Assembly (NCBI GenBank): GCA_037693485.1
Contig: CM075348.1
Span: 6,634,001 to 6,698,000, forward strand
Reading direction: 5' to 3'
Origin: Kitagawia praeruptora
Lineage: Eukaryota; Streptophyta; Magnoliopsida; Apiales; Apiaceae
Length of the DNA: 64,000 bases
The notes beneath the pieces are model-generated. The model saw only the letters and a program-made list of their open reading frames with translations. It was not told the origin of the DNA and did not search any database. This document shows, piece by piece, positions 9,547 to 20,735 of this stretch (the stretch's first letter is position 1; each line of letters begins with the position of its first letter). Made by a program: the position numbers and the translations under genes.

Positions 9547-12057
9547 ATGGGGTTGAAGAATGTAATGTGGAACCTGTTGGTTGTGATACTGAGCTTATGG
9601 TTTTGTTTTGGTACAGCTTCTGTTTCATATGATCATAAAGCTATTGTTGTTAATGGTACTAGAAGAATTCTTATCTCTGGATCCATTCATTATCCAAGAA
9701 GCACTCCTGAGATGTGGCCAGATCTTATTGCTAAGGCGAAAGCCGGAGGTTTGGATGTGATCCAGACTTATGTTTTCTGGAATGGGCATGAGCCCCAACC
9801 TGGCCAATATTATTTTCAGGGGAGATATGATTTGGTAAAGTTTATAAAGATAGTGCAGCAAGCAGGTCTTTATGTTCATCTCAGGATTGGTCCTTATGCT
9901 TGTGCTGAGTGGAACTTCGGGGGCTTTCCTGTTTGGTTGAAATTTGTTCCCGGTATCAGTTTCAGAACAGATAATGGACCTTTCAAGGATGCTATGCAGA
10001 AGTTCACGACAAAGATAGTAAATATGATGAAAGCGGAAGGGTTATACGAGAGTCAAGGGGGTCCAATAATACTGTCGCAGATTGAGAATGAATATGGACC
10101 CGTAGAATATGTGCTCGGTGCTCCTGCTCAAGCTTATACTAATTGGACAGCACAGATGGCAGTTGGTCTAGATACAGGAGTTCCGTGGATTATGTGCAAG
10201 CAAGACAATGCTCCTGATCCCATTATCAATGCTTGCAATGGGTACTACTGTGACTACTTCTCTCCTAACAAGGATTATAAACCAAAGATGTGGACTGAAA
10301 ATTGGACCGGCTGGTTTACTAGTTTTGGAGGTGCAGTTCCTTACCGTCCAGCTGAAGACTTGGCATTTTCAGTTGCAAGGTTTATACTAAAGGGTGGATC
10401 CTTTTTTAATTATTACATGTACCATGGAGGAACGAACTTTGGCAGAACAGGTGGCAGTCTTATTGCTACTAGTTATGACTATGATGCTCCTCTTGATGAA
10501 TTTGGCTTGCTAAGGCAACCTAAATGGGGTCATCTAAAACATCTGCATAGAGCAATAAAGTTGTGTGAGCCAGCTTTAGTGTCTGAAGATCCCGTTAGAA
10601 CACCACTGGGCCACAATCAAGAGGCCAGTGTCTTCAACTCAAAATCAGGAGCTTGTGCTGCATTCCTTGCAAATTACGACAAACACTCTTCTGCTAAAGT
10701 GGCTTTCAATGGTATGCATTACAACTTACCTCCTTGGTCTATCAGCATCCTCCCAGACTGCAAGAACACTGTTTTTAACACAGCAATGATAAGTGCACAA
10801 TATGCACAAATGAAGATGACTCCTGTTGGCAGACCATTGGCTTGGCAGTCATACAATGATGAGGCAACATCTTATGAAGGCAATACATTTACAGCAGTTG
10901 GGTTGCTAGAACAAATAAATACCACTAGAGATGTTTCTGATTACTTGTGGTACATGACAGATGTCAAGATCGACTCTGATGAAGAATTTTTGAGAGGTGG
11001 CAAGAGGCCTGTTTTAACAGTTGGTTCTTCTGGGCATGTTTTGCATGTCTTCATTAACGATCAACTAACAGGAACCGTCTATGGAAGCCTAGAAAGCCCG
11101 AAAATAACTTTTAGTAGTGGTGTAAATCTGAGAGCCGGGGTCAACAAGATCTCGTTGTTAAGCATTGTTGTTGGGCTTCCTAACATTGGTCCACATTTCG
11201 GGACATGGAATGCTGGAGTTTTAGGACCAGTTACACTCAATGGGCTTAATGAAGGCAGAAGAGACTTAACACGACAGAACTGGTCTTACAAGGTGGGTCT
11301 AAATGGAGAAGCCCTACGTCTTCGCTCACTAGGCAAAAGTTCAACTATAAAGTGGGCTACAGGTTCTATGGTAGCTCAAGACCAACGGCTAACGTGGTAC
11401 AGGACGACTTTTGATACTCCAGATGGAGACCAACCTCTTGCTTTAGATATGAACACGATGGGTAAAGGCCAAATCTGGATAAATGGTCGAAGCATTGGAC
11501 GTCACTGGCCTGCACACAAAGCTTCTGGTACTTGTGGTGGTTGTAGCTATGCTGGTTGGTATGACGAGAAGAAGTGCCTAAGTAATTGCGGTGAGGCTTC
11601 CCAAAAATGGTATCATATACCACGTTCTTGGTTGAAGCCAACAAGAAATTTGTTGGTTGTATTTGAAGAATTGGGCGGCATTCCATTTGGGATCTTTTTA
11701 AGGCAGAGAGAATTAGCAAGTGTATGCGCTGATATTAACGAGTGGCAACCAACCCTGATGAATTTGCGAATGCAGAACTCCGGTAAAATTAATAAACCCT
11801 CAAGGCCAAAGGCCCACCTCATGTGTGCACCGGGTCAAAATATCACGTCGATTAAGTTTGCCAGTTTTGGAACACCCAGAGGTGCTTGCGGCAGCTTCCT
11901 AGAGGGTAGCTGTCATGCACAGAAATCCCGTGATGCTTTTGAGAGGAATTGCATTGGTAAAAATTCTTGCTCAGTGGGAGTAGCACCCGGGGTGTTTGGA
12001 GGAGATCCATGTCCTAATATTGTGAAGAAACTTTCTGTGGAAGTGATCTGCAGCTGA
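9547..12057 (+). CDS. GH35 beta-galactosidase with C-terminal lectin domain, intronless
   Basis: An uninterrupted 836-residue protein of normal length for plant beta-galactosidases. I chose the ATG at 9547 because it begins a clear signal peptide (MGLKNVMWNLLVVILSLW...) followed by the mature start SVSYDHKAI. The catalytic domain has GSIHYPRSTPEMW, FWNGHEP, the acid/base Glu in IENEYG (about residue 182) and the nucleophile in WTENWTGW (about residue 251). After beta-sandwich domains, the last 85 residues form a SUEL-type galactose-binding lectin rich in Cys. The enzyme would be secreted and trim beta-galactosyl residues from cell-wall polymers. Plant members with this layout usually have well over ten introns; this copy has none across the coding region, which suggests a functional retrocopy. 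No poly-A tail or target duplication was identified. Confidence 0.95.
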   Translation: MGLKNVMWNLLVVILSLWFCFGTASVSYDHKAIVVNGTRRILISGSIHYPRSTPEMWPDLIAKAKAGGLDVIQTYVFWNGHEPQPGQYYFQGRYDLVKFIKIVQQAGLYVHLRIGPYACAEWNFGGFPVWLKFVPGISFRTDNGPFKDAMQKFTTKIVNMMKAEGLYESQGGPIILSQIENEYGPVEYVLGAPAQAYTNWTAQMAVGLDTGVPWIMCKQDNAPDPIINACNGYYCDYFSPNKDYKPKMWTENWTGWFTSFGGAVPYRPAEDLAFSVARFILKGGSFFNYYMYHGGTNFGRTGGSLIATSYDYDAPLDEFGLLRQPKWGHLKHLHRAIKLCEPALVSEDPVRTPLGHNQEASVFNSKSGACAAFLANYDKHSSAKVAFNGMHYNLPPWSISILPDCKNTVFNTAMISAQYAQMKMTPVGRPLAWQSYNDEATSYEGNTFTAVGLLEQINTTRDVSDYLWYMTDVKIDSDEEFLRGGKRPVLTVGSSGHVLHVFINDQLTGTVYGSLESPKITFSSGVNLRAGVNKISLLSIVVGLPNIGPHFGTWNAGVLGPVTLNGLNEGRRDLTRQNWSYKVGLNGEALRLRSLGKSSTIKWATGSMVAQDQRLTWYRTTFDTPDGDQPLALDMNTMGKGQIWINGRSIGRHWPAHKASGTCGGCSYAGWYDEKKCLSNCGEASQKWYHIPRSWLKPTRNLLVVFEELGGIPFGIFLRQRELASVCADINEWQPTLMNLRMQNSGKINKPSRPKAHLMCAPGQNITSIKFASFGTPRGACGSFLEGSCHAQKSRDAFERNCIGKNSCSVGVAPGVFGGDPCPNIVKKLSVEVICS

Positions 12058-12715
12058 TATAACTGACATTTCAAAGCAAGTAATGGTAAATATCAGACTA
12101 ATTCTTTGAAACCTTCAGTTTCCTGCTTGTTACAGCGACCGTCATTCCTTTCTCATCTTCCGTAGAAGCCACATCTGAGATCAAGCAGAGGCATCGATCA
12201 GAACACGACTCTGATTACTATCCTAGAAACTTATCTATCAGTTTTCCGTATATATGAAAATAAATATGTAGTATTTACAATGAATTGAAATGTTTTGCTA
12301 CTGGTTTTCAACATTGTGATGTAATGGACGAGTATTTAATAAGGTTAGATAGACAAGTAAAGCGCAGTTCAAGTTCTATTTAGACCCGGGCACAAAAAGC
12401 CGATAGAAGGAGGTACAACATTAATAAAATGACACCATTGAAAATTTGACTTGGCCCTCACACAAACAAATTTATATTGATTTGAAATACTGATTAAAAA
12501 GGAGTCATTTCAAATGGCATAAATTACTACTTCTAAAGCCCCGTTGCTCTAATAAGCCTACAAACAATAATCACACAGATCAAAGTCTGCCCCCTTTCCA
12601 AATTACAACTGGGTAGGGCTGAACGTCAATACTTTTATTTCTTCAAGACTTAAAATTGTCTAAAATATGTGCTAACACCTTAATAAAATTTATAAAAGAA
12701 AGTGTCTCGTACAAG
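12058..12715. other. 3' flank of beta-galactosidase gene
   Basis: Probable 3' UTR (possible polyadenylation signals such as AATAAA near 12260) followed by AT-rich spacer. No gene or repeat was recognised. A retrocopy poly-A tract was looked for and not found. Confidence 0.55.
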
Positions 12716-13105
12716 TGACAAAAGTGTGACAATCAAATTGTTAGAACAAACATATAATGCATTGCCTCAAGAAACACAATCTTATTTCGCTAAATTACTC
12801 CTAAATTATATTATTCTCTATGCAATGTGGAACAATAAAGCATATTATATAATCAGCCATAGCCAATCATGTGCGTGCATTTAACATACATGATAAAAAT
12901 TTGGATTGTGACAAAGTGTGCCAATCAAATTGTTAGAACAAACATATAATGCACTGCCTCAAGAAACACAATCTTATTTCGCTAAATTACTCCTAATTAT
13001 GTTATTCTCTATGCAATGTGGAACAATAAAGCATATTACATAATCAGCCATAGCCAATCATGTGCGTGCAATCATTTAACATACATGATAAAAATTAGGA
13101 TTTGG
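12716..13105. repeat. Two-copy tandem duplication, about 190 bp per unit
   Basis: The first copy (about 12716-12902) and second (about 12908-13105) share long near-identical stretches, for example CAATCAAATTGTTAGAAC, TCTATGCAATGTGGAAC and CAGCCATAGCCAATCATG. They differ by a few substitutions and small indels. Short reading frames here are incidental. Confidence 0.85.
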
Positions 13106-13762
13106 ATGCTTCCGTTATTATTAAAGCTGCATAAAATCTTTAGAAGCATGAAATTTAGGTTTGCATGTTCTTCTCTTGTTTGTGTATCCGTAACCAATTT
13201 CTCTAAGTTATTATATACCATTGAGTTCAAATATCAAAAATAACAGATCGCATTAAGAGATTTACCCTTAATTACCTGTTTTCTTTCGAAATTTTGTTCG
13301 GTTCACCAGTTCAGGCTAAGCCCAATCAGCCGGTACAAGTCAGCATCTATAATTCCCGCAAGGATAACGACAAAACTGTAGTCTGTAGGAAAAGTACACA
13401 AAAACAACATTTAACAGGTCAATACCATAAATTTATTTCAACACTCTGACTCAAGTCCATGTAGGTGAAATTGTAGATTTGGAAGTTTACTGCCAAGCAT
13501 AAGTTTTTCCTTTCTTAAGAAAAAAGGTAGTTTATATAAATAACATAATGGTTAGAAGTTGTGTACCAAGCCAAGCTTCAACCTTCGTTTCTCAACATGA
13601 TCAGGATTCAGGATTCTCCTTACAGGGTTGATTTGTTTTCTTACTAAATTAACCTTTAGACTTTCCAAATTTTATAGGTGATTGACAAGAATAATCATTT
13701 GATAAAACTTGATTTACATATATATAAAGCTAGAGAGAAAGGGGGAGGCTAACCTGGAGATT
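13106..13762. other. AT-rich spacer
   Basis: No gene, repeat or RNA was recognised. It ends at the target duplication of the MULE-type element. Confidence 0.5.
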
Positions 13763-13772
13763 TCAATTATAG

Positions 13773-15245
13773 AGCAATTAGCTAAAAAAATCAAGGAACT
13801 AATCATTTTTTTGCTAAAAAACCTTTGAACTATTTTTTTCACCAACAAACCCAATAAACTCTACTATACTATTAAAATTTTGCATAGAACTAACCATGGT
13901 TAAATTTATGAATTTTATTTTTGGTATCTTTTTATGACTTGTAATTTTTTGTACATTAATGTCTTACAAAATAGTAATTAATCCTAATTTAATATACCAT
14001 ACATCTTATTTTTATAAATTCATTATGCTGAGACACACATAAATAATTCTAAATAATTTTATTTAAAATAATTCTAAAATGTATCAATAATATACAAACA
14101 TAAATAGTTTTCTTTACCAGAAGCTTGGTGAATCGACATAAAAGGTCTTTAAATTGCAAGCACCGATTCTATATATTAGATAAATAGATTAGATGTTTAA
14201 TTGTTATAAACAAAATCTAAATAACTAATATCCAATTAACCAGAGTCGGTCCCTTTGCAAAACAAAAAAAAAAGTGCCCTAACACTAATAAAACTTTTTT
14301 TATAACAACTACATAAAATATTGAACATTAATTGAAATTTGTAAAAAAAACATGACAAGTTCATAAAATAACTTTAAAACATAACTGAAAATTGTAAAAA
14401 AAATTGTAACATGTACATAAATAGTACAAATTAATCTAAAATAAATAAATTATATATGTAAAATATTAATATATTATGTTTAAATGAAAGAATAAAAAGT
14501 AATAATAAATAAAAACAAATACAATACTAAAATAGAATATTTCATTTTTATGTATTTAAATTAATATATAAATATTTTATAATTTATTTTTAGTTTTAAA
14601 TTGACTTGGTTCATTTAATATGGAAATTAATTAAAATATATATGATTTCAAATCACTTAATCACCTATAAAATGAATAATTGATAAACTGAACTATTACC
14701 TAGTAATTGTAAAAATATACTTATTTGTAGGTTGTCAACCAAAAACATTAAATCAATTTTAATGACAATTATAGTCTACACGGTTAACAACAAAAGTAAT
14801 TAGTATTACTAGAAATTTGAAAGCAAAATTGTGTGTAATTATAATATTTTCTTATTTTGCTCAATATAATAATTTTTTAATTATTTTGACAACACCATTT
14901 TCAACCTTTTTCTCATTTACAAATTTTTTTAATCTTTAAAATTAAACTTAATTTTTTTTTTTAAATAAAATATACATACAAATATACATCTACCTAAAAA
15001 ATGTGCCCTAGTAAAATGTAGTGCCCTGTGCGATTGAGCATGTCGTCGGCTCTGCAACTAACTTTAATCTTGTTGCCACATAGTATATGGATTAATCGTG
15101 GTCAATCTTTATTTGCAATATATAACTATGGTTAATTGTTTTTATAGATTTAATAAAGTTTATTGGGTTTGTTGGAGAAAAAAAAAGTTAAAAGGTTTTT
15201 TGGCAAAAAAATGATAAGTTGGTTGGTTTTTTTGGTTAATAACTC
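13773..15245. mobile_element. Non-autonomous MULE-type MITE (carries a nested hAT element)
   Basis: Long terminal inverted repeats of roughly 100 bp: the left arm with CCAACAAACCCAATAAACT (13844-13862 region) pairs with the right arm around 15145-15240. Flanks carry the 10-bp duplication TCAATTATAG at 13763-13772 and 15246-15255, the size expected of Mutator-like transposition. Taking out the inner hAT element leaves about 650 bp with no coding capacity. Confidence 0.82.
14241..15054. mobile_element. Non-autonomous hAT element nested in the MULE MITE
   Basis: 814 bp with short imperfect inverted ends (CAGAGTCGGTCC and, on the other strand, CAGAGCCGACGA). It is flanked by 8-bp duplications differing at one base (CAATTAAC 14233-14240, CAACTAAC 15055-15062). 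The interior is AT-rich and non-coding. The mismatch suggests an older insertion. Confidence 0.75.
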
Positions 15246-15255
15246 TCAATTATAG

Positions 15256-16099
15256 TGATCCTGTTGTACAGTGAGTCAAACACCGAGAATCAATAAATTC
15301 TATGCATTAAAAATGTAAATAGGTTGCCAGCACAACACCAATTAGCAGGGGACGACCCAAAAAGGATAATTACTAGAGTAAATTATAACATGGTAAATCT
15401 ATACAAAGAAGAATCAATGACAGTACTACCACACTTCTAATCATTTTAATCAAGAATCAAACTTCTAATCATGCATATGTAATATTATGTAGACGGAGAA
15501 CGGCGTCAAAATAATGTCAAGAAGCTTACAAATTTAGACCTTTAGAGTTTCTAGAATACTGTTTTGCGGGAGGGCTCTAGGGCACAAGTTTTTAAGATTA
15601 CCACATACTAACAAATGTTTACGGAGGTTTTTTCGGCATGCATAGGCCAAGCTGACTCTTTCATTTATATAATCGGCATATCTATTCTATAAGCTAACAT
15701 ATAATATATGGCTAAATGCTAATGACTGCGAACTCAATAAAGTGATCAAACAAGGAAATATAAATAAAGAAGAAGCCAGAGGATTGAAAAGGAGCCATGG
15801 GTTCAAATGCTAGTACAACATGGGTTAAAATAAGTACTTCATGTATTTGCACGGCTGACATAGTCCATGTAACAAAAAGCTGAACGTTTGCAATTTCTCT
15901 GAGAGAATCAATAGCCATGTCTACTTTTCGCTTTTATGTAATACGCATATAGCAACTGGGCTAGCAGTTGATTAAATTCATACAGGAACATTCCATTGAA
16001 TATCATAACAGGAAAAAGAGGTCTCATTTGGAGATTTTAACCAAACAAAAGAAGCGCATAATCGAGCTTATTAGAGACCTCAATTGGAATTACAGCAGG
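15256..16099. other. Spacer downstream of the PPR gene
   Basis: Presumably includes the PPR gene's 3' UTR (minus strand). A 68-residue open frame on the minus strand (15712-15918) has no recognisable domain and is not called. Confidence 0.5.
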
Positions 16100-17965
16100 C
16101 TATGTCAAGTACTTCTTACGCAAAGCAAGTAGAGCAGGATCCTGTTCTTTTGATTCAAGTAAGACCAGCAACAAGGACGTGGTAGATGCGTCTTCTGAGA
16201 AGCTGTGAGCACGCATCTCATCTATGAGTACACTTGCTTCACTGTACTTCTTATTGTGAAAACAGCTGCGGATAAGTGTGTTGTAGGTAACTTCATCTGG
16301 CAAGCAATCACTATCTTTCATTCTTGCAAACAGTTCATTCGCTTCATTGAGTAACCCTTCATGACAAAATGCTCTGATCATTGTGTTATATGTCCGGATA
16401 CCAGGTCGCAAACCTTTCGAAGGTAGGCTGTCAAAAAGACTTCTTGCCTTTTCAAAATGTCCATCTTTGCTTAATCCGTCAATCAGAATATTGTAAATGT
16501 AAATATCTAGAGATACACCTGCGGATCCCATGGTGCGAAAGAACGAGACTGCTTCAGCAACTAAATGGTTATGGAAAAGACCATGCAGCACGATTCTACA
16601 GGTCACAATATTAAGTTTAATACCTTTGTTTAGCATACTCTCCTGAAGAAACTTCCGTGCTTGAACAACTCTACCGGTATGAAAATAACCATGCAAAATT
16701 GTATTGCAAGTTTCAACAGTGGGTGTCAAACCTTCAAGGGGCATTTGTTTATAGAGATCAATTGCTCTGCCTACTTCCATCCTCTTACAATAACCATTGA
16801 TCAAAATATTGTAGGTAAGAGGGTCGGGTAATATCCCATTTCCCCTCATGGTTTTGAGCACATCTAGTGCTTTATCAGTTTCTCCACGCAAGCAATATCC
16901 ATCCATGAGTGAATTGTATGTGACTACAGTAGGATATAGGCCTCTTTGAATCATTAATTCCATCAGAAATACTGCATCTTCAACCTTTCCTTCTTTGCCA
17001 CGTGCATCAATCAATATATTAAAAGTATGCACATCTGTAGAGACATTCCTAGTATTCATCTCTCCTAGCAATCGAATGGTGTCTTCCCATCGATTCAGGT
17101 TGCAGAGACCTTGAATTAATATGTTATAGGTTATAACATCAGATGAAATGCCTTTGTGGCTCATTTCAGAAAAAAGAGTCATAGCTTGATCGACATGTCG
17201 GTCTTTGCACAGAGAATCAATAATGGTGTTATAAGTGATTGTGTTGGGTATGCAACCTTTCTTCTCCATATTTCTAAACAACACAACAGCCACAGAAGTA
17301 TTTGAAGTTTTGCAGAGACCATCAATAATAGTGTTAAAGGTAACGACACTGGGCTGAATCTCTTTGAACAAAATAAGCTTCTTACACAAGTGCTCAGCCT
17401 CCACCGGTCTGTCATGAGAAAGAAGGCCCTTAATAAGAGTGTTGCAGGTCACAACATCGTGGACAAGACCGCGTTTAATCATCCCACCGAGCAACGAAAA
17501 GGCATAATCAAGTGTACTATTATTATTCAAGTGACAACAACAGTTGATGACGACATTAAAGGTTACTACATCAAGTGGAATGCTTAAAACACGCATTTCT
17601 CTAAACATAGAGACAGCAACAGAGTACTCCTTCATTTTAACGAGGGCAGTTAAGAGTTGTGTAAATTTCTTAACAGGAAGCAGAGGTTTGATTTTGAGCA
17701 TCTTATTAAACACGAAAAGAGCATCATCGAGTTTATCGAAACCAACCTTGGATTTATCATAGAGTAATTGTTGTAATTCAGCATTAGGATTCGTTAGACA
17801 AGGAATAAAGGGTTTCTTGGGAATATCAGGGTTAGTGTGAAGAGAATGTGAATGAAGAAAAATAGCTGGTGATGATGATGTTTGAGCTGTATCTATAGGC
17901 CTTAGAGATTGTAAGTATCGAATGTTTGATCTCAAGCAACTCAAACTAAACCTCATCTTGTTCAT
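16100..17965 (-). CDS. P-class pentatricopeptide repeat protein, RFL-like, probably mitochondrial
   Basis: An intronless 621-residue frame. The N-terminus is basic and Ser/Leu-rich (MNKMRFSLSCLRSNIRYL), as in mitochondrial presequences. From about residue 75 it is built of 35-residue PPR motifs, about 14 in all, with hallmarks such as VVTFNTIIDGLCK, ITYNTIIDSLCK and LTYNILINGYCK. No E, DYW or SMR domain follows; it ends shortly after the last repeat. The KFTQLLTALVKMKEYSVAVSMF block near residue 100 resembles the Restorer-of-fertility-like subgroup. These proteins bind specific organellar RNAs; the target cannot be read from the sequence here. A second Met at residue 4 could be the start. A short fragment resembling its 5' part appears near 30485. 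Confidence 0.93.
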   Translation of the reverse strand: MNKMRFSLSCLRSNIRYLQSLRPIDTAQTSSSPAIFLHSHSLHTNPDIPKKPFIPCLTNPNAELQQLLYDKSKVGFDKLDDALFVFNKMLKIKPLLPVKKFTQLLTALVKMKEYSVAVSMFREMRVLSIPLDVVTFNVVINCCCHLNNNSTLDYAFSLLGGMIKRGLVHDVVTCNTLIKGLLSHDRPVEAEHLCKKLILFKEIQPSVVTFNTIIDGLCKTSNTSVAVVLFRNMEKKGCIPNTITYNTIIDSLCKDRHVDQAMTLFSEMSHKGISSDVITYNILIQGLCNLNRWEDTIRLLGEMNTRNVSTDVHTFNILIDARGKEGKVEDAVFLMELMIQRGLYPTVVTYNSLMDGYCLRGETDKALDVLKTMRGNGILPDPLTYNILINGYCKRMEVGRAIDLYKQMPLEGLTPTVETCNTILHGYFHTGRVVQARKFLQESMLNKGIKLNIVTCRIVLHGLFHNHLVAEAVSFFRTMGSAGVSLDIYIYNILIDGLSKDGHFEKARSLFDSLPSKGLRPGIRTYNTMIRAFCHEGLLNEANELFARMKDSDCLPDEVTYNTLIRSCFHNKKYSEASVLIDEMRAHSFSEDASTTSLLLVLLESKEQDPALLALRKKYLT

Positions 17966-18118
17966 CTTCTTGCTTTTTTCAATCGATTTACGTGGGTTCG
18001 AAATATGATTATTAAACAGAATTACAATCTGGTGTGGCAGAGTACTTGTAGTGTATTAGGTAACAAAATCTGGTGTCCTCGTAACTCTAACTACCCTCCT
18101 AAATATGTGCCATCAAAA

Positions 18119-18360
18119 AAAAAAAAAAAACTTAGCTTACTCAGTTATAATACCACTCAAAGTGGTAGGGTAGCTGTACGCAGACCATGCCCCTATACAA
18201 TAAGGAGGCTGTTTCCGAAGGACCCCCGGCCAAATACAAATACAAATACAAATACAAAGAAAGGAAACTAATACAAACTAAACTCACACACACCCAGGGA
18301 TCGAACCCTTGACCTCCTACAAAGGAGACAAGGGTTCAACCCACTGCACCAACATGTTGT
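18119..18360 (-). mobile_element. tRNA-derived SINE
   Basis: Read on the minus strand, the element starts near 18360 with an A box (TGGTGCAGTGGG), has a B box (GGTTCGATCC) about 40 nt later, a (TTTGTA)n hexamer run and a T-rich 3' tail. It is flanked by TGCCATCAAAA on both sides (18108-18118 and 18361-18371). The internal Pol III boxes and exact target duplication make a SINE the best call. The open frame across it (18005-18271) is incidental. Confidence 0.88.
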
Positions 18361-18380
18361 TGCCATCAAAATAAAAATAA

Positions 18381-18926
18381 GGTAAATTTTCATTTGTACC
18401 TTTCTGAAATTGGTTTTTCCAGATTGTGCCATTTCATGTTTTGGACTTATGACTGGTACTCATAAAGTAACTGATTATCCTAATTATGTCATTCTGTTAA
18501 TCAAAACTTTAGGAAAAGTTAAAAAAAACTATAAAAATAAATGATGATTTATAAGTTTTTAATGTATTACTAGTTAAAAAAATTTAAATACTAATTTATA
18601 ATTATTAATATACCACAAATTGAAAAATATTAAACATTAATCTGTAATAAGTTAACATACCGTTAATCTAAAATATGTGTTCAGTCATTTTCTGACCATA
18701 AAATAACATAATTTCACATTTAACTTTTTTTAATTTGTGATTTATATGACATAAAATTTTATTATGGAATAAATGTTGAAATTTGTTAACGTTTCTTAAC
18801 GTTTTGATTAACAGAAGGGCATAATTAGGGTAATCAGTTACTTTAAGGGTGCCAATCGTAAGTCCAAAACACGAAATGACATCATCTGGAAAAGCCAATT
18901 CCAGAAGGGCACCAACGAGAATTTCC
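18381..18926. mobile_element. MULE-type MITE with 9-bp target duplication
   Basis: 546 bp with long terminal inverted repeats; the left arm (GGTAAATTTTCATTTGTACC) pairs with the right end near 18880-18926, and inner blocks such as AGTAACTGATTA pair with TAATCAGTTACT. TAAAAATAA is duplicated at 18372-18380 and 18927-18935. No coding capacity. It inserted beside the SINE. Confidence 0.8.
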
Positions 18927-18991
18927 TAAAAATAAACACAAATGCTAGACTTTTTGATGTGTATCATCGAAATAAATAATCTTTATATATA

Positions 18992-19350
18992 CTAGCTTAT
19001 AGCCCGTGCAGAGCACGGATTACTTTTAATTTTTTATAATTTATTTATAATATAATATGATATTACAAATATTAATTTAAATATGTTATTGATTCGAACC
19101 TTACATCTTTATATATAATAATCTTTAGTATTAAATATAAATTAATATGTTATTGGCGGGAATCGAACCTTGAACCTCTACATATAACAACTTTTAGTAT
19201 TGTTATATCTAACAGTCATGATCTATTTGAGTTGCTGATCTAACGGTGATAAATGATGGATAACCAAAAATGGGGATAACCAAAAAAGGGTAAACAACTA
19301 CAAATTATACCCCCTTTTGTTTATTAATAATATAGTATAGATAGTATAGA
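18992..19350 (-). mobile_element. Short non-autonomous Helitron
   Basis: On the minus strand the element starts with TCTATACTATC (ending at 19350) and ends with CTAG (18992-18995). The CTAG is preceded by a hairpin CCGTGCTCTGCACGG. The host bases A (18991) and T (19351) flank it, the normal Helitron insertion site. About 359 bp, AT-rich, no ORF. Confidence 0.8.
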
Positions 19351-19356
19351 TATATA

Positions 19357-19850
19357 GGTTTTTGCTCAAATACAAACCAATCCTTAAATACAAACTACAA
19401 ACTAACACTAAATTAATTATATTTCATCTATTCTAAGGTTCCCGTGAATGCTTAAAATAATTGGCTCTATCCAACAAAAAAAATAAAAAATCACTGCCGC
19501 GGAAATGCGAAGCATTTAAGATAGTAAACTGATGAGTTAGGTAGTCATGAGGGTCGAAGGCTCTCGACACACCCGTCAATCGTCTATTGCCTTTACCATT
19601 GATTGTCATTCCTTACAAATTTAGAATGATAAAGGCGCAAAGCGCCGTGGTGCGAAGCACCGTTAACCAGTGAAATCCACTGTCACGTCATCACGTGAAC
19701 ATTGATTTTTTTTTTTGGATAGAGCCAATTATTTTAAGCATTTTTTGTATTGGGGTACCCCTAGTTTGGTCATTAGATTAGCTTGAAATATTAGATTAGT
19801 GTTTAGTTTTTAGTTTGTAGTTAATTTTAGTTTGTAGTGGAGTAGGATTA
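19357..19850. mobile_element. (TA)n-flanked foldback element 1
   Basis: The left end GGTTTTTGCTCAAATACAAA and right end TTTGTAGTGGAGTAGGAT are set between TA runs. An inner inverted repeat (GCTTAAAATAATTGGCTCTA near 19450 and its complement near 19720) makes it a foldback. The core has several tiny hairpins (GGCGCAAAGCGCC, GGTGCGAAGCACC). Its ends resemble those of element 2. No ORF. Confidence 0.65.
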
Positions 19851-20164
19851 TATATATATATAGGTTTTTGCTTAAATACAAACTAACCCTTAAATACAAA
19901 CTACAAACTACTATCTCCACACCCTATTTTACTATTTTCACACCATATTTTACTATCTCCACCCCTTTATGACATCACCCATCCCCAAAATTACATCATC
20001 ATGCCATCACCCACCCCCTATATGACATCATCATGAATTCATGACTTCAATCACTAATTTTATTTTATTATTCAATTTTTTATTTTAACATATTTTTATT
20101 TTCAATTTTATATTTTTAATTATTTTTTAATTATATTTTTATTTTTTTATATATACAAAATTAT

Positions 20165-20615
20165 TTTAAAAAAGTTGTTTTATTTTGGGAAAAAATATTT
20201 CCGAATAAATAATACGGGAAAAAAAAATTCCCAATAAATGATTCTGAAAAAAATATTTCTGAATAAATATTTCGGAAAAAAATATTTCAGAATAAATATT
20301 TCGGGAAAAAATATTTCCGATTAAATATTTCAGAAAAAAATATTTCCTAAGAAATATTTCGGAAAAAAATATTTCCGATTAAATATTTTGGGAAAAAATA
20401 TTTCCGAATAAATATTTCGAAAAAAAATATTTCCGAATAAATATTTCGGGAAAAAATATTTCCGAAAAAAATATTTCCGAATAAATATTTCGGGAAAAAA
20501 TATATCCGAATAAATATTTCGGGAAAAATATTTCCGATTAAATATTTCGGAAAAAAATATTTCCGAATAAATAATTCGGGAAAAATTTTTCCGAATAAAT
20601 AATTCGAGAAAAATA
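20165..20615. repeat. Palindromic minisatellite, about 30-bp unit
   Basis: About 14 degenerate copies of a unit like ATATTTCCGAATAAATATTTCGG(G)AAAAA. Each unit contains AATATTTC and its complement, so the array can fold into many alternative hairpins and is nearly symmetrical between strands. Confidence 0.85.
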
Positions 20616-20619
20616 AAGA

Positions 20620-20735
20620 TATTAGTGATTTTAGCAGTGTATATTAGTGATTTCAGCAGTGTAAATTAGTGATTTTTACTATGTGAATTAGTGATTTTAG
20701 TTGTGTAAATTAGTGATTTTAGCTGTGTAATTTTT
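20620..20735. repeat. TTAGTGATTTTAG repeats
   Basis: Five adjacent units of about 22 bp, each TTAGTGATTTYAGYNGTGTA or close to it. A further copy lies near 20782. They are the inverted counterparts of the CTAAAATCACTAA words at 22200-22765 in the same element. Confidence 0.75.

Noticed and set aside
18005..18271. 88-residue open frame
   Set aside because: It runs through the SINE at 18119-18360 in antisense and has no independent support.
20165..20735. CRISPR-like array
   Set aside because: Evenly repeated units in a plant genome with no unique spacers and no cas genes; it is a minisatellite.
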